64,000 nt of DNA from Caryophanales bacterium UBA6877. Lineage in GTDB: Bacteria; Bacillota_I; Bacilli_A; RFN20; CAG-826. Of the stretch, positions 1 to 7,545 are shown one piece after another. Positions within the stretch are counted from its first letter, which is position 1. The number at the start of each line of letters is the position of its first letter. The stretch lies in contig DKCJ01000015.1 in the NCBI GenBank assembly GCA_002451465.1, positions 75,236-139,235 of the forward strand, read 5' to 3'. Below the pieces are notes generated by a model, which saw nothing but the letters and a program-made list of their open reading frames with translations, searched no databases and was not told the DNA's origin. The translations under genes and the position numbers were made by a program.

Positions 1-293
1 ATAGAATATGGTATTATTCATAAGTTTATTCGCCCAAGAACTCCAGAACACAATGGTAAAGTAAAAAAAGTCATAAGATTGATCAAGACAAGTTTTATAG
101 AACATTAAAATTTTATTCATTAGACGATTTAAAAAACCAAAGGAAAGCCTGGAACAAAAGATATAACGATAAACCTAGATTTATCCTTAATTGTAAGAGC
201 TCAAACAAAATAGAAATTGAACTTAAAAATGATTTTATTATAATAAGTGGAAAGCAAGGACTAAAAAGTCTCACATCATTTAACAGTTAACAT
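1..293 (+). pseudogene. Transposase 3' remnant (rve/DDE type), copy 1
   Basis: The translation from base 1 reads the end of an integrase-core transposase: IEYGIIHKFIRPRTPEHNGK, the segment before the catalytic Glu. The frame breaks at about 65-72. The next frame continues with SHKIDQDKFYRTLKFYSLDD and ends at a TAA near 290. This resembles the C-terminal part of IS3/IS481-type transposases. The 5' part lies outside the window. The same sequence recurs at 4490-4784 in the same orientation. The frameshift shows that it is dead. Exact family is uncertain. Confidence 0.8.
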
Positions 294-423
294 GCGAAAT
301 TATTACCAAATATAACCCAAAAAAATGTCTGCACTCCTTTCTAATTGACAACTTATTTTTCGCTGGTTGGAATCCAGTGCAAGTCTTATAGTCCCACGTT
401 TTGTTGATATGTAGTGTTTAAGA
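294..423. other. Non-coding stretch between transposase remnant and cysK remnant
   Basis: No open frame or RNA structure is recognised. The first part may be the outer end of the insertion sequence, but it does not align with the DNA following copy 2, so no terminal inverted repeat can be named. Confidence 0.4.
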
Positions 424-780
424 CTTAAAGTCAAAGTTTTTTGGAGTCATACCTAAAAGACTTCATCATTTTGACTCTTCAATTGAGCAATTAGAAGGTA
501 TGAAAATATAACATTTTAAACCTAAAGAAGCAGAAATAACCGTAATACATATACTACCCACTAGTAGGTTTAACGATAGTCGTGTCATTATTTATTACAC
601 CCTTCTTTAAGGCATCTAAAATCATCTCTTTAGCGATTCTATTTTAATAGAACCAGTCGGATTATCTCTTTCGAGTTTAGCGTAAATATCAGCTTTTAGA
701 TTATATATTTCTTTTAAACGATTAAGCTTAATTAAAGGAGTATTACTAATCGCATCAACAAGACCATTTTTAATATTCAT
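424..780 (-). pseudogene. cysK: Cysteine synthase (CysK) pseudogene, 5' part
   Basis: Reading the minus strand from ATG at 780, the product starts MNIKNGLVDAISNTPLIKLN and continues to NPTGSIK, the conserved N-terminus and PLP-lysine region of O-acetylserine sulfhydrylase. A one-base loss just after SIK (about 641) breaks the frame. The next frame resumes with DRIAKEMILDALKKGV and then TIVKPTSG. After that come stops and shifts, and only fragments such as MMKSF and GMTPKNFDFK remain. About 120 of the usual 300 or so residues are recognisable. No neighbour supplies a second copy in this window. Confidence 0.82.
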
Positions 781-842
781 AAATACCTATTAACAACACG
801 AATAATATAGTCTTACTAATTTATTTTACAACTAATATGATT

Positions 843-1667
843 TTATCTTTTAAGTTTATTTTTAATAAATTTATAAAGAAGAATAAGAAAAAAAATGAAG
901 ATGCCAACTAATACGATAGTTCCACCTGTATTGATGTTAAGGAAATAGGATAAAAAAAGGCCGAATAGCTGCATAAATAAAGAGATGATAATCGCAATAA
1001 TATAAGTCAAAGAATACTTCTTAACTAATTTCAAAGAACATGCTACAGGAATAACAAGTAAAGAAGAGACAAGAAGAGTTCCAATAGTAACACTGCATAT
1101 AGCAACACTTGCAGAGATTATAATCATATTTAACATATTGAAGAATCCGACATTTAAACCACCGGCTTTAGCTTCTTTTTCATTATAACCAATAGCGAGA
1201 TTTATCTTATAAGTTGCAAGGAAATAAATAATATCGATAAAAAAGATAGCTATCAAAACATAAATAGAATTCCTATCGATAGAAATGATAGAACCAAAGA
1301 GATAAGATTCAAATCTATTACCACTAGCAAATTTTGTTAAAATACTAGTTATTGCGATCGATAAAGAAAGAACAATAGATAAGGCAACCTCCGAAAATTT
1401 ATTAAACTTATTTCTTATAATTTCAATTATAACGCCAGCTATAATGCTAGCGATTATAGCCATATAAATAGGGAGAGTAGCACTAGCTAAACCAATAGCG
1501 ATACCGCAAAGAGAAGTGTGGGAAATAGTATCTCCTATCATGCTTAATCTCTTAGTTACTACATTGACTCCTAAAACAGGTAAAATGAAAGCAATCAAAA
1601 TAATAGCTATTAAAGCTCTCTGCATAAAAGAATAAGACAATATAGAATCTAAAATGATGCTGTTCAT
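843..1667 (-). CDS. znuB: Zinc/manganese ABC transporter permease (ABC-3 family)
   Basis: A 274-residue, very hydrophobic protein with seven or eight predicted membrane helices and the family motif SMIGDTISHTSLCGIAIG near residues 42-59. ABC-3 permeases form the membrane channel of ZnuABC/AdcABC/MntABC-type importers that bring zinc or manganese into the cytoplasm. It is the last gene of a three-gene operon. Its start overlaps the end of the ATPase gene by 4 nt, which indicates translational coupling. Length is normal for the family. Whether zinc or manganese is the substrate cannot be told from this subunit. Confidence 0.92.
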   Translation of the reverse strand: MNSIILDSILSYSFMQRALIAIILIAFILPVLGVNVVTKRLSMIGDTISHTSLCGIAIGLASATLPIYMAIIASIIAGVIIEIIRNKFNKFSEVALSIVLSLSIAITSILTKFASGNRFESYLFGSIISIDRNSIYVLIAIFFIDIIYFLATYKINLAIGYNEKEAKAGGLNVGFFNMLNMIIISASVAICSVTIGTLLVSSLLVIPVACSLKLVKKYSLTYIIAIIISLFMQLFGLFLSYFLNINTGGTIVLVGIFIFFLILLYKFIKNKLKR

Positions 1668-2299
1668 CTTATTACCCTCAATTTTCTCTCATCTAATTCT
1701 AAAATTCTCTTACAATATTTAAAATCATCTTGAAGGTGAGAAACAATGATAATAGTTACCATTTCTTTATCGTGAATATCTTTTAATACCTTGATCAATT
1801 CAGATCTTGCATTTTTATCAATACCGCTAGTCGGTTCATCTAAAACCAGTAAAGTAGGCTTGGAAATCAAGGCTTTTACTAATCTCACTTTTTGCTGTTC
1901 GCCTCCACTTAATTCATTGAGTTGATGACCTTTATATTTCAATAAATCAAATTTGCACAAATAATCATCAATGATTCTTTTATCTTTTTTACTAGTAAAA
2001 GAAAAGATGGAAGTTTTCAATCCTAAGGCGACAATCTCTTCGATAGTAGCTGGAAAAAAACTTTCATCTGTAAAATTTAGTTGCGATAAAAAAGCTTTCT
2101 TTTTAAAAGAATTAATAATTTTACCTTTAGTAGGTTTATAAAGACCTAAAAGCAAATTCAAGAGGGTGGTTTTGCCGGAACCATTTTCTCCGACAATTCC
2201 GACAAAATCACCTGTATTTATATCTAAATTTATTTGCTCCAAAACATGCTTCTTATCGTATGAAAACGAAACATCTTCAAAGTTGATTTTCTCGATCAC
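1664..2299 (-). CDS. znuC: Zinc/manganese ABC transporter ATP-binding protein
   Basis: A 211-residue ABC ATPase that powers the metal importer. It has Walker A GENGSGKT (37-44), signature LSGGEQQ (130-136), Walker B LLVLDEPTSG (150-159) and the H-loop histidine at about 188. It lies between the solute-binding gene (overlap 4 nt) and the permease gene (overlap 4 nt) in a coupled operon. It is somewhat shorter than typical ZnuC (about 230-250) but all catalytic motifs are complete. Confidence 0.92.
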   Translation of the reverse strand: MIEKINFEDVSFSYDKKHVLEQINLDINTGDFVGIVGENGSGKTTLLNLLLGLYKPTKGKIINSFKKKAFLSQLNFTDESFFPATIEEIVALGLKTSIFSFTSKKDKRIIDDYLCKFDLLKYKGHQLNELSGGEQQKVRLVKALISKPTLLVLDEPTSGIDKNARSELIKVLKDIHDKEMVTIIIVSHLQDDFKYCKRILELDERKLRVIR

Positions 2300-3162
2300 T
2301 TCAAAACCTCATAAATAGTATTTAAATTATCATTCATAACCTTAAGATAGTTATCTCCATCCTTCCATTTATTTACATCGACACCTTCATAGGCAGAAAG
2401 AGTTTGAGCAGTCACTGTATAGTTATCTTTCTTCAATTCATTGATGACAGTATCGACATAATCACCAGCTGATAATTCCTCAACAAAGATAGTGTGGATA
2501 TCATTCTCTTTAATGTATTTTATCATATCTTGAACATCGCTAGAAGTAGGCTCATTATCTAAAGAATCGGCAATACCTTTGACATCGAGATTATAATCTT
2601 TTGCTAAATAAGAGAAAGCATCATGGGAACTGACAATCTTTTTGCTTTTTACGCTAGCTAACTTAATTTTATAACTTTCATTTAAAGTAGAGAACTCTTT
2701 CTTAGCTTCATTATAATTATCAGTGTAAAAATCCTTATTAGCACTATCAATTTCAACAACTTTATCATAAATATTCTTCAACATAACTTGCGCGTTGATT
2801 AAAGATACCCAAGCATGAGGATCTTCTTTATTACCATCTTTCATAAACTTAATATCTTTAGTCGCTTCAAAATATTTATCCTTGTTTAAATTGATTGACC
2901 AAGTATCAAGAGAATGTCCATAAGCAACAAGTAAAGAAGCTTCTTCAGTAAAAGCAGCATTTTCAACACTAACATTAGAAAAGCCGTGAATATCATCATT
3001 ACCAGCAATACAAATAACATCGACCTTGTTTTTAACAATTCTCATAGTGAAATCGTAAAGTGGAGCAAAAGTAGTAGCTATTTTTAACTTACCACTACTA
3101 TTATTGCTACAACCAGCTAAAGCCAAAAGCATAGAAGAAAGAAGTAAAGTAATCTTTTTCAT
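2296..3162 (-). CDS. znuA: Metal-binding lipoprotein of zinc/manganese ABC transporter (cluster A-I)
   Basis: A 288-residue substrate-binding protein. The N-terminus is a lipoprotein signal with lipobox LAGC, so Cys18 would be lipidated and the protein anchored outside the membrane. The likely metal ligands of the cluster A-I family are H59 (DDIHGF), H116 (EDPHAW), H180 (SSHDAF) and an acidic residue near 228-229. There is no His-rich loop between H116 and H180, a loop often seen in zinc-specific members, so manganese is also possible. It starts the operon and has an AAGGAG ribosome site at 3173-3178. Expression is probably set by the promoter and operator described at 3186-3241. Confidence 0.92.
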   Translation of the reverse strand: MKKITLLLSSMLLALAGCSNNSSGKLKIATTFAPLYDFTMRIVKNKVDVICIAGNDDIHGFSNVSVENAAFTEEASLLVAYGHSLDTWSINLNKDKYFEATKDIKFMKDGNKEDPHAWVSLINAQVMLKNIYDKVVEIDSANKDFYTDNYNEAKKEFSTLNESYKIKLASVKSKKIVSSHDAFSYLAKDYNLDVKGIADSLDNEPTSSDVQDMIKYIKENDIHTIFVEELSAGDYVDTVINELKKDNYTVTAQTLSAYEGVDVNKWKDGDNYLKVMNDNLNTIYEVLK

Positions 3163-3191
3163 AATTTTAATTCTCCTTAATTAAGTGCAAA

Positions 3192-3206
3192 TGCAAATCA
3201 TTTGCA
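3192..3206. promoter_or_regulatory. Predicted Fur/Zur-type operator
   Basis: TGCAAATCATTTGCA is a perfect 7-1-7 inverted repeat, the architecture of Fur, Zur and PerR boxes. A flanking half-site TGCAAATG begins at 3186. It lies immediately downstream of the -10 element of the importer promoter, covering the expected transcription start, between the metal importer and a divergent Fur-family gene. Binding by that protein is inference. Confidence 0.75.
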
Positions 3207-3212
3207 ACTAGT

Positions 3213-3241
3213 AATATACTCATCAGCATTCTTATTGTCAA
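3213..3241 (-). promoter_or_regulatory. Promoter of the metal-importer operon
   Basis: Reading the minus strand, -35 TTGACA (3236-3241) and -10 TATATT (3213-3218) are separated by exactly 17 bp. This is a near-consensus vegetative promoter. The start site would fall at about 3206, on the palindromic operator. Confidence 0.8.
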
Positions 3242-3286
3242 TAAAAACTATATTTTTTCTTCTGCATAGATTAAAATATTAAGGTA

Positions 3287-3676
3287 ATGGAACTTAAAAA
3301 TACAAAAGCTAGAAAACATATTTTAGGAGTTTTAAAAACTGTTAAAACACCTTTGACTGCTGAGGAAGTTTATATAAAAGTCAAAGACTTTAAGATAAAT
3401 ATGTCAACAGTCTATCGGAGTTTAAACACTTTCACTAAGAGTAATTTAGTAAAGAAAGAAATTTCAAACATCGATAAAAAAGCCTACTACTCTCTTCTTT
3501 CAACTGAACACTACCACATCTTAGAATGCACTACCTGCCACAAGAAAATTAGAATCAATTATTGCCCTTTCAAACAGACAGAGAAAAAGATTTATAATCA
3601 ATTTGGCTTTAAAATCGATGATGAGAACTCTGTAGTATATGGGACATGTAAGGACTGTCTTAAAAAAAATAAATAA
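3287..3676 (+). CDS. Fur-family metalloregulator (Zur/PerR/Fur type)
   Basis: A 129-residue Fur-family repressor. The winged-helix DNA-binding domain is at about 10-65 (LTAEEVYIKVKDFKINMSTV, then YRSLN). The C-terminal metal and dimerisation domain has two CxxC pairs (C81/C84 and C121/C124) that would hold structural zinc, and H75/H77 as likely regulatory ligands. The protein is a little shorter than usual (135-150). It diverges from the metal importer, with a 7-1-7 palindrome between them, so it most likely represses that operon in metal-replete cells. Start is ATG 3287 with AAGG just upstream. Zur versus MntR-like or PerR-like specificity cannot be settled from the sequence. Confidence 0.88.
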   Translation: MELKNTKARKHILGVLKTVKTPLTAEEVYIKVKDFKINMSTVYRSLNTFTKSNLVKKEISNIDKKAYYSLLSTEHYHILECTTCHKKIRINYCPFKQTEKKIYNQFGFKIDDENSVVYGTCKDCLKKNK

Positions 3677-3689
3677 TTATTTAATTAAA

Positions 3690-4258
3690 GTTTTAACTAA
3701 AAATGAAAAAGTTAGAGACTTTGCTATCAATACGACTAATCTTGTTTAAGAATTGTTAAAACTTAAAAATTATTCACTTATATCTATAGCTGTATTAAGA
3801 AGGATACTATCAGTTACTCTAATTTTAGGTTCACAATTAAAAATTGATAATGAATTAGTGACTGTTAGCATCAATGAAGATAAACCACTAAAACAAATAA
3901 TTGCTACTTCTAATAATTCCTATAAAGTTAAAGAATATTGTTCTAATCCCGCCTGTATCCTTTTTCCTAATAAAGCTAACTATCTCAACGTTGATGTGAC
4001 ATTAGCGATGGAACACTCATAGTTATAAGAGATTACAAATTAAAAGAACTATACTCCCATGCTGTCAACTTTATAAGTGGAGAGATTGCAGAAGGTTTTG
4101 CTTATTACTTCGCTCAATCTGAACAAACTCCTTCTGCTTTCGGCTTAGGAGTATTACTCAATAAAGATGATTGTAGTTTAAAAACTAGTGATGGTTTTAT
4201 AATTCAACTTATGTCGCATGCTTCTGAAGATACAATTAAAAGGCTTTTAAAAGTGTAA
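3690..4258 (+). pseudogene. hslO: Hsp33 chaperone (HslO) pseudogene
   Basis: The translation shows Hsp33 core pieces in two frames. The first reads KVRDFAINTTNLV, hits a stop at 3747-3749, then continues LLKLKNYSLISIAVLRRIL through GSQLKIDNELVTVSINEDKP and KVKEYCSNPACILFPNK to a stop at 4022. The frame then shifts and continues LYSHAVNFISGEIAEGFAYY, FAQSEQTPSAFGLGVLLNK and GFIIQLMSHASEDTIKRLL to a stop at 4258. The extreme N-terminus and the whole redox-switch zinc domain (CxC and CxxC) are missing. The gene is dead, and only the 89-codon middle piece (3753-4022) is still open. Confidence 0.85.
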
Positions 4259-4336
4259 CAAATGTCTTGAAAGTCGATACAAGACCCGGAAACTTACTTT
4301 CTATTGCCTTAAAAGGCTTAACTTTCGATGTATGAG

Positions 4337-4784
4337 TCGGTCTATTGCTTTAAGAAAAGCTATAGAATTTTTTGGTTATTCACCGATTGTTCTTTAAATT
4401 GACAATAGATGGGAATTTTCGAACGTTGTAAGAAGAGATAAAAAGCACAGCATGTTAGAAAATATCCTAACATATGTGAAACTTTATGCATAGAATATGG
4501 TATTATTCATTAATCTATTCATCCAAGAACAACCAGAACATGATGGTAAAGTAAAAAAAGAAGTCATTGGATTGATCAAAACAAGTGTTATAAAACATTA
4601 AAATTTATTCATTGTATGATTTAAGGAACCAAGGGAAAGCCTGGAACAAAAGATATAACAACAAACATTGATTTATCCTTAATTGTAAAGGCCCATAACG
4701 AAATAGAAATAGAACTTAAAAATGATTTTATTATAATAAGAGAAAACAATGACAAAAAGTCTCACATCATTTGACAGTTAACAT
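4337..4784 (+). pseudogene. Transposase remnant (rve/DDE type), copy 2
   Basis: Broken frames encode RKAIEFFGYSPIVL, a stop, DNRWEFSNVVRRDKKHSMLE (containing the second catalytic Asp) and, after more stops and shifts, the same 3' end as copy 1. Bases 4490-4784 align with 1-293 over their whole length, with small indels and many substitutions. This is the same insertion sequence in the same orientation, again inactive. It extends about 150 bp further upstream than the part of copy 1 visible in the window. Confidence 0.8.
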
Positions 4785-4948
4785 TGATTAAAGTTTTAAT
4801 TAATGTTTTAATTTTTTATATAATCTTCACTAAAAATATTATTTATTTACTACCATTTTTTTATTTTAATTTCCTATTTTTTTAAAAAACTATACATTTC
4901 ACGCACTATTTTCTCAAAATTTTATTATTTATATGATAAAATTTTTTT

Positions 4949-4954
4949 AGGAGG
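4949..4954 (+). promoter_or_regulatory. Strong Shine-Dalgarno of the aquaporin gene
   Basis: AGGAGG lies 8 nt before ATG 4963 and fixes that start. A TATGAT element at 4932-4937 could be the -10, but no convincing -35 was found. Confidence 0.7.
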
Positions 4955-4962
4955 AATATTTT

Positions 4963-6261
4963 ATGAAACTTTTTAAAAAGTTTTTAGCTGAATTAGTTGG
5001 TACAGCAGGTCTTGTAGGCTTTGGATGTGGTGTCGCTGTTCTACTTGGTCTGTATGATGCAGGCAGCCAAAATTTAGTAGTCAATAACTTAGTTATTGCT
5101 TTAACTTTTGGTTTATCGATTGTTGCAATGGGCTATTCAATTGGTAATGTATCTGGATGTCACGTTAATCCAGCTGTGTCTTTTGGTGTTTTAATTTATA
5201 ATTATTTAAAACCAAAAGATAAAAGGAATTTTTCATTTGTAGAATTCTTAGTTTATGTTGTTGCCCAAATAATTGGGGCATTTTTAGGTTGTTTTTTATT
5301 GTGGTTATTATTTGGTAAATGTAGTTATGGTGCAAACCAAACTAGTGATTTCTTAAAGTCATTAGGTGAAGACCAATCAATTCTTTCCGCATTTACAATT
5401 GAAACTTTATTATCTGCAGTTTTTGTTTTAGTTGTATTAGGTGTTACTTCACAAGAAAAATCTGAAAGAAGAGCTGGATTTGTTATTGGTTTAACCTTAA
5501 CACTTGTTCATATTTTTGGTATTCCATTCACTGGAACAAGCGTAAATCCTGCAAGATCTTTAGCTCCTGCAGTATTTGCATATTATTTTAATAAAACAAG
5601 TGTTCCACTCAATGAGCTTTGGATTTATCTTACTGCACCACTTCTCGGCGCTTTAGTTGCTGCTTTTGTTTATTGGATAATTACATATACAAAAAATAAT
5701 AAAGTAGAAAATAAGCCAGTTGTTCTCGAAGCCAAAGAAGAAGAAACTCTTGAGGAAGAGAAAAAAGAAGAGGTTAAGGAAGAACCAGCAGAAGTTAAGG
5801 AAGAACCTAAAGAAGAAAAGGTTGAAGAACAACCTGTTTCAAAAGAGGAAGTACCTGTAGAAGAAGAAAAAGAAAAATTAGACATTAAAAGAGTGAGCTT
5901 TCTTACAAAACTTATAAAAGCCGATAAAGATTTACAAGTTAAATACGAAACAATTAAAAACGAACTTTTATCTTATGGTGTTAAATCAAGAATGAGTTTT
6001 GAAGGAGATACCTATAGACTTCATAAGGTTGAATATGCTTTCGTTACAATTAGAGGAAAAACTTTAAAATTATATTTAAAATTAGATCCTAAAAAATACG
6101 AAAATTCACCAATACCAGTCAAGAATGAATCTTCAAAGAAGAAATATGAAACAACTCCAGCTGTCTTAAAAGTTAAAAGCGACTTATCATTAAAAAGAGC
6201 CCTTAGCTTAATCGATGATACAATGAATGAAGCTAAAATAACTAAAAAAGTACAAGCTTAA
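4963..6261 (+). CDS. aqpZ: Aquaporin (AqpZ-like) with a fused charged linker and C-terminal cytosolic domain
   Basis: A 432-residue protein. Residues 1-243 form a six-helix MIP channel with NPA boxes at 69-71 (CHVNPAVS) and 195-197 (TSVNPARS). The selectivity filter aligns with E. coli AqpZ: F49, H183, T192 and R198 match AqpZ F43, H174, T183 and R189. This predicts a water channel rather than a glycerol facilitator, which would have W/G/F/R. Residues 250-304 are an almost pure K/E/P/V linker. Residues 305-432 form a separate soluble domain (contains YGVKSRMSFEGDTYRLH and LKLYLKLDPKKYENSPIPV) resembling DUF5655-like domains, though this assignment is uncertain. Ordinary AqpZ has about 230 residues, so the tail is an unusual fusion. 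The gene is followed by a terminator. Confidence 0.88.
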   Translation: MKLFKKFLAELVGTAGLVGFGCGVAVLLGLYDAGSQNLVVNNLVIALTFGLSIVAMGYSIGNVSGCHVNPAVSFGVLIYNYLKPKDKRNFSFVEFLVYVVAQIIGAFLGCFLLWLLFGKCSYGANQTSDFLKSLGEDQSILSAFTIETLLSAVFVLVVLGVTSQEKSERRAGFVIGLTLTLVHIFGIPFTGTSVNPARSLAPAVFAYYFNKTSVPLNELWIYLTAPLLGALVAAFVYWIITYTKNNKVENKPVVLEAKEEETLEEEKKEEVKEEPAEVKEEPKEEKVEEQPVSKEEVPVEEEKEKLDIKRVSFLTKLIKADKDLQVKYETIKNELLSYGVKSRMSFEGDTYRLHKVEYAFVTIRGKTLKLYLKLDPKKYENSPIPVKNESSKKKYETTPAVLKVKSDLSLKRALSLIDDTMNEAKITKKVQA

Positions 6262-6270
6262 AGTTAAAAA

Positions 6271-6298
6271 AACGCTAAATTAAATTTAGCGTTTTTTA
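6271..6298 (+). terminator. Rho-independent terminator after the aquaporin gene
   Basis: AACGCTAAATT pairs with AATTTAGCGTT and runs into TTTTTT, 10 nt after the aquaporin stop. Confidence 0.85.
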
Positions 6299-6347
6299 TA
6301 TCGATTTTATTTGTTATTTTGATTTTGTTATCTATATTTTCACCTAT

Positions 6348-6375
6348 TTTACAAAACCGGCAAATTGACTATAAT
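6348..6375 (+). promoter_or_regulatory. Promoter of the TrkA-like pair, probably giving a leaderless mRNA
   Basis: -35 TTTACA (6348-6353) and -10 TATAAT (6370-6375) are 16 bp apart. The -10 ends only 7 nt before ATG 6383, and there is no Shine-Dalgarno sequence. Transcription would therefore begin on or one base before the start codon. Confidence 0.6.
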
Positions 6376-6382
6376 AATTAAT

Positions 6383-6793
6383 ATGAAAAACAAATTTCTA
6401 ATTATTGGAGCTGGTAAGCTCGGAAGCTATATAGCAAATTCCTTATCTGTAAATGGATTTGACGTAATTATTATTGATAAGGATAAAGAAAAAATTGAAT
6501 ATTTACCATTAACTTATAGCGGATTAACATGTGTTGGCGATGCTACACTTGTTGATACTCTTGAAAATAATGGTATTGCTACATGTAAATGTATTATTTG
6601 TTTGACTGATGACGATAGTACAAATATTTTTGTTAGCCACCTTGCTAAAGTATTCTTTGAAGTGCCTAATATTTTTATTAGATTAAATGATCCTAAAAAG
6701 AATATTTTGGTTGATAGTTTAGGTATAAAAACTATTTCTCCATTTATTAGTGGAATTGAACAAATTGATAAATTAATAAAGGGGATTAATTAA
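6383..6793 (+). CDS. TrkA-N (RCK) domain protein, potassium-transport regulator
   Basis: A 136-residue protein with a single Rossmann RCK-N domain. GxGxxG is present as GAGKLG near the N-terminus, and the acidic end of beta-2 is VIIIDKDKEK, so it should bind NAD(H) or a related nucleotide. RCK-N proteins gate Trk/Ktr potassium channels from the cytoplasm. There is no RCK-C domain. ATG 6383 is preferred to an upstream TTG at 6365, because that TTG lies inside the promoter. Two nt separate it from a second RCK protein, which suggests a heteromeric regulator. No Trk/Ktr membrane subunit is encoded in the window. Confidence 0.82.
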   Translation: MKNKFLIIGAGKLGSYIANSLSVNGFDVIIIDKDKEKIEYLPLTYSGLTCVGDATLVDTLENNGIATCKCIICLTDDDSTNIFVSHLAKVFFEVPNIFIRLNDPKKNILVDSLGIKTISPFISGIEQIDKLIKGIN

Positions 6794-6795
6794 AT

Positions 6796-7497
6796 ATGAG
6801 AATTGTTATTTGTGGTGGTAATAACCAAGCTTCTTATATCATTGATATGTTTAAGAAGGATAAAAGAAAAAAGCATGAACTTATAATCATTAATGATGAC
6901 GTAGATTATGCTAAATTTTTATCAAATAAATATAAGGTTCCAGTTATTACTGGTGACTTTACAAAATCATATATTTTAGATGATGCAAACATCAATAATG
7001 CTGATTTATTTATTACTTTAAGCAGCGTTGATACTGATAACTATGTCGCTTGTTTATTAGCAAAGAATGTATATCATGTTAAAAAAACTATTAGTGCCGT
7101 TTTAAATCCTAATAACGTTAAAGTTTTTAAAAGTCTTGGCATTGATTCTGCTATTTCTTCATCATTTTTAATTGGTGAAACAATTAAAAATGAAAGTAAT
7201 ATTGAAGATGTCTTTAAATCACTTTCTATTGAAGATGATATGATTAAAATCATTGAAGTTAATATTAAAAACAATTACTTAATTTGTAATAAAGAATTAA
7301 AAGATTTAACAGATTTCCCAGATTTTTGTACTATTAGTGCAATATTTAGAAAACCACATATTATTATCCCTAAAGGTAAAACTGATATAAGAACCGGTGA
7401 TAAATTAATTATTGTTGGTTCAACAAAAGATGAAGAAAAAATAATTAGTTATATTACAAAAGAAAAAGAAGTACCTACAAATAATAAGAAAAAATAG
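6796..7497 (+). CDS. TrkA/KtrA-like potassium regulator with RCK-N and RCK-C domains
   Basis: A 233-residue protein with an RCK-N Rossmann domain (about 1-135) followed by an RCK-C ligand-binding domain (about 145-225, ending in GDKLIIVGSTKDEEK). The nucleotide-binding loop reads CGGNNQAS and lacks the GxGxxG pattern kept by its upstream partner. Nucleotide binding may therefore be lost here and retained by the partner. The pair is probably co-transcribed and forms a split octameric gating ring for a K+ transporter encoded elsewhere; that is inference. It ends at a terminator that includes its stop codon. Confidence 0.8.
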   Translation: MRIVICGGNNQASYIIDMFKKDKRKKHELIIINDDVDYAKFLSNKYKVPVITGDFTKSYILDDANINNADLFITLSSVDTDNYVACLLAKNVYHVKKTISAVLNPNNVKVFKSLGIDSAISSSFLIGETIKNESNIEDVFKSLSIEDDMIKIIEVNIKNNYLICNKELKDLTDFPDFCTISAIFRKPHIIIPKGKTDIRTGDKLIIVGSTKDEEKIISYITKEKEVPTNNKKK

Positions 7498-7522
7498 AGC
7501 TCTAATAAAGCTCTATTTTTTT
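7495..7522 (+). terminator. Rho-independent terminator after the TrkA-like pair
   Basis: TAGAGCT and AGCTCTA form the stem around CTAATAA, followed by seven T. The stem starts at the stop codon. Confidence 0.8.
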
Positions 7523-7545
7523 ATATTTTTGATTTTATCAATTTT

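Noticed and set aside
3753..4022. A stand-alone 89-codon gene
   Set aside because: It is the middle fragment of a broken hslO; matching sequence continues in other frames on both sides.
1..4784. Active composite transposon
   Set aside because: Both transposase copies are frameshifted and partial, and no terminal inverted repeats or target duplications could be identified.
5670..5885. Serine-rich minus-strand frame
   Set aside because: It is the antisense of the K/E-rich linker of the aquaporin gene; GAA/AAG repeats read backwards give Ser/Phe.
4963..6261. Annotation as glycerol facilitator GlpF
   Set aside because: The selectivity-filter residues F, H, T and R are those of water-specific AqpZ, not the W/G/F/R set of GlpF.
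6365..6382. TTG start for the first TrkA-like gene
   Set aside because: The TTG and following bases overlap the -10 element; ATG 6383 begins exactly at the Rossmann fold.
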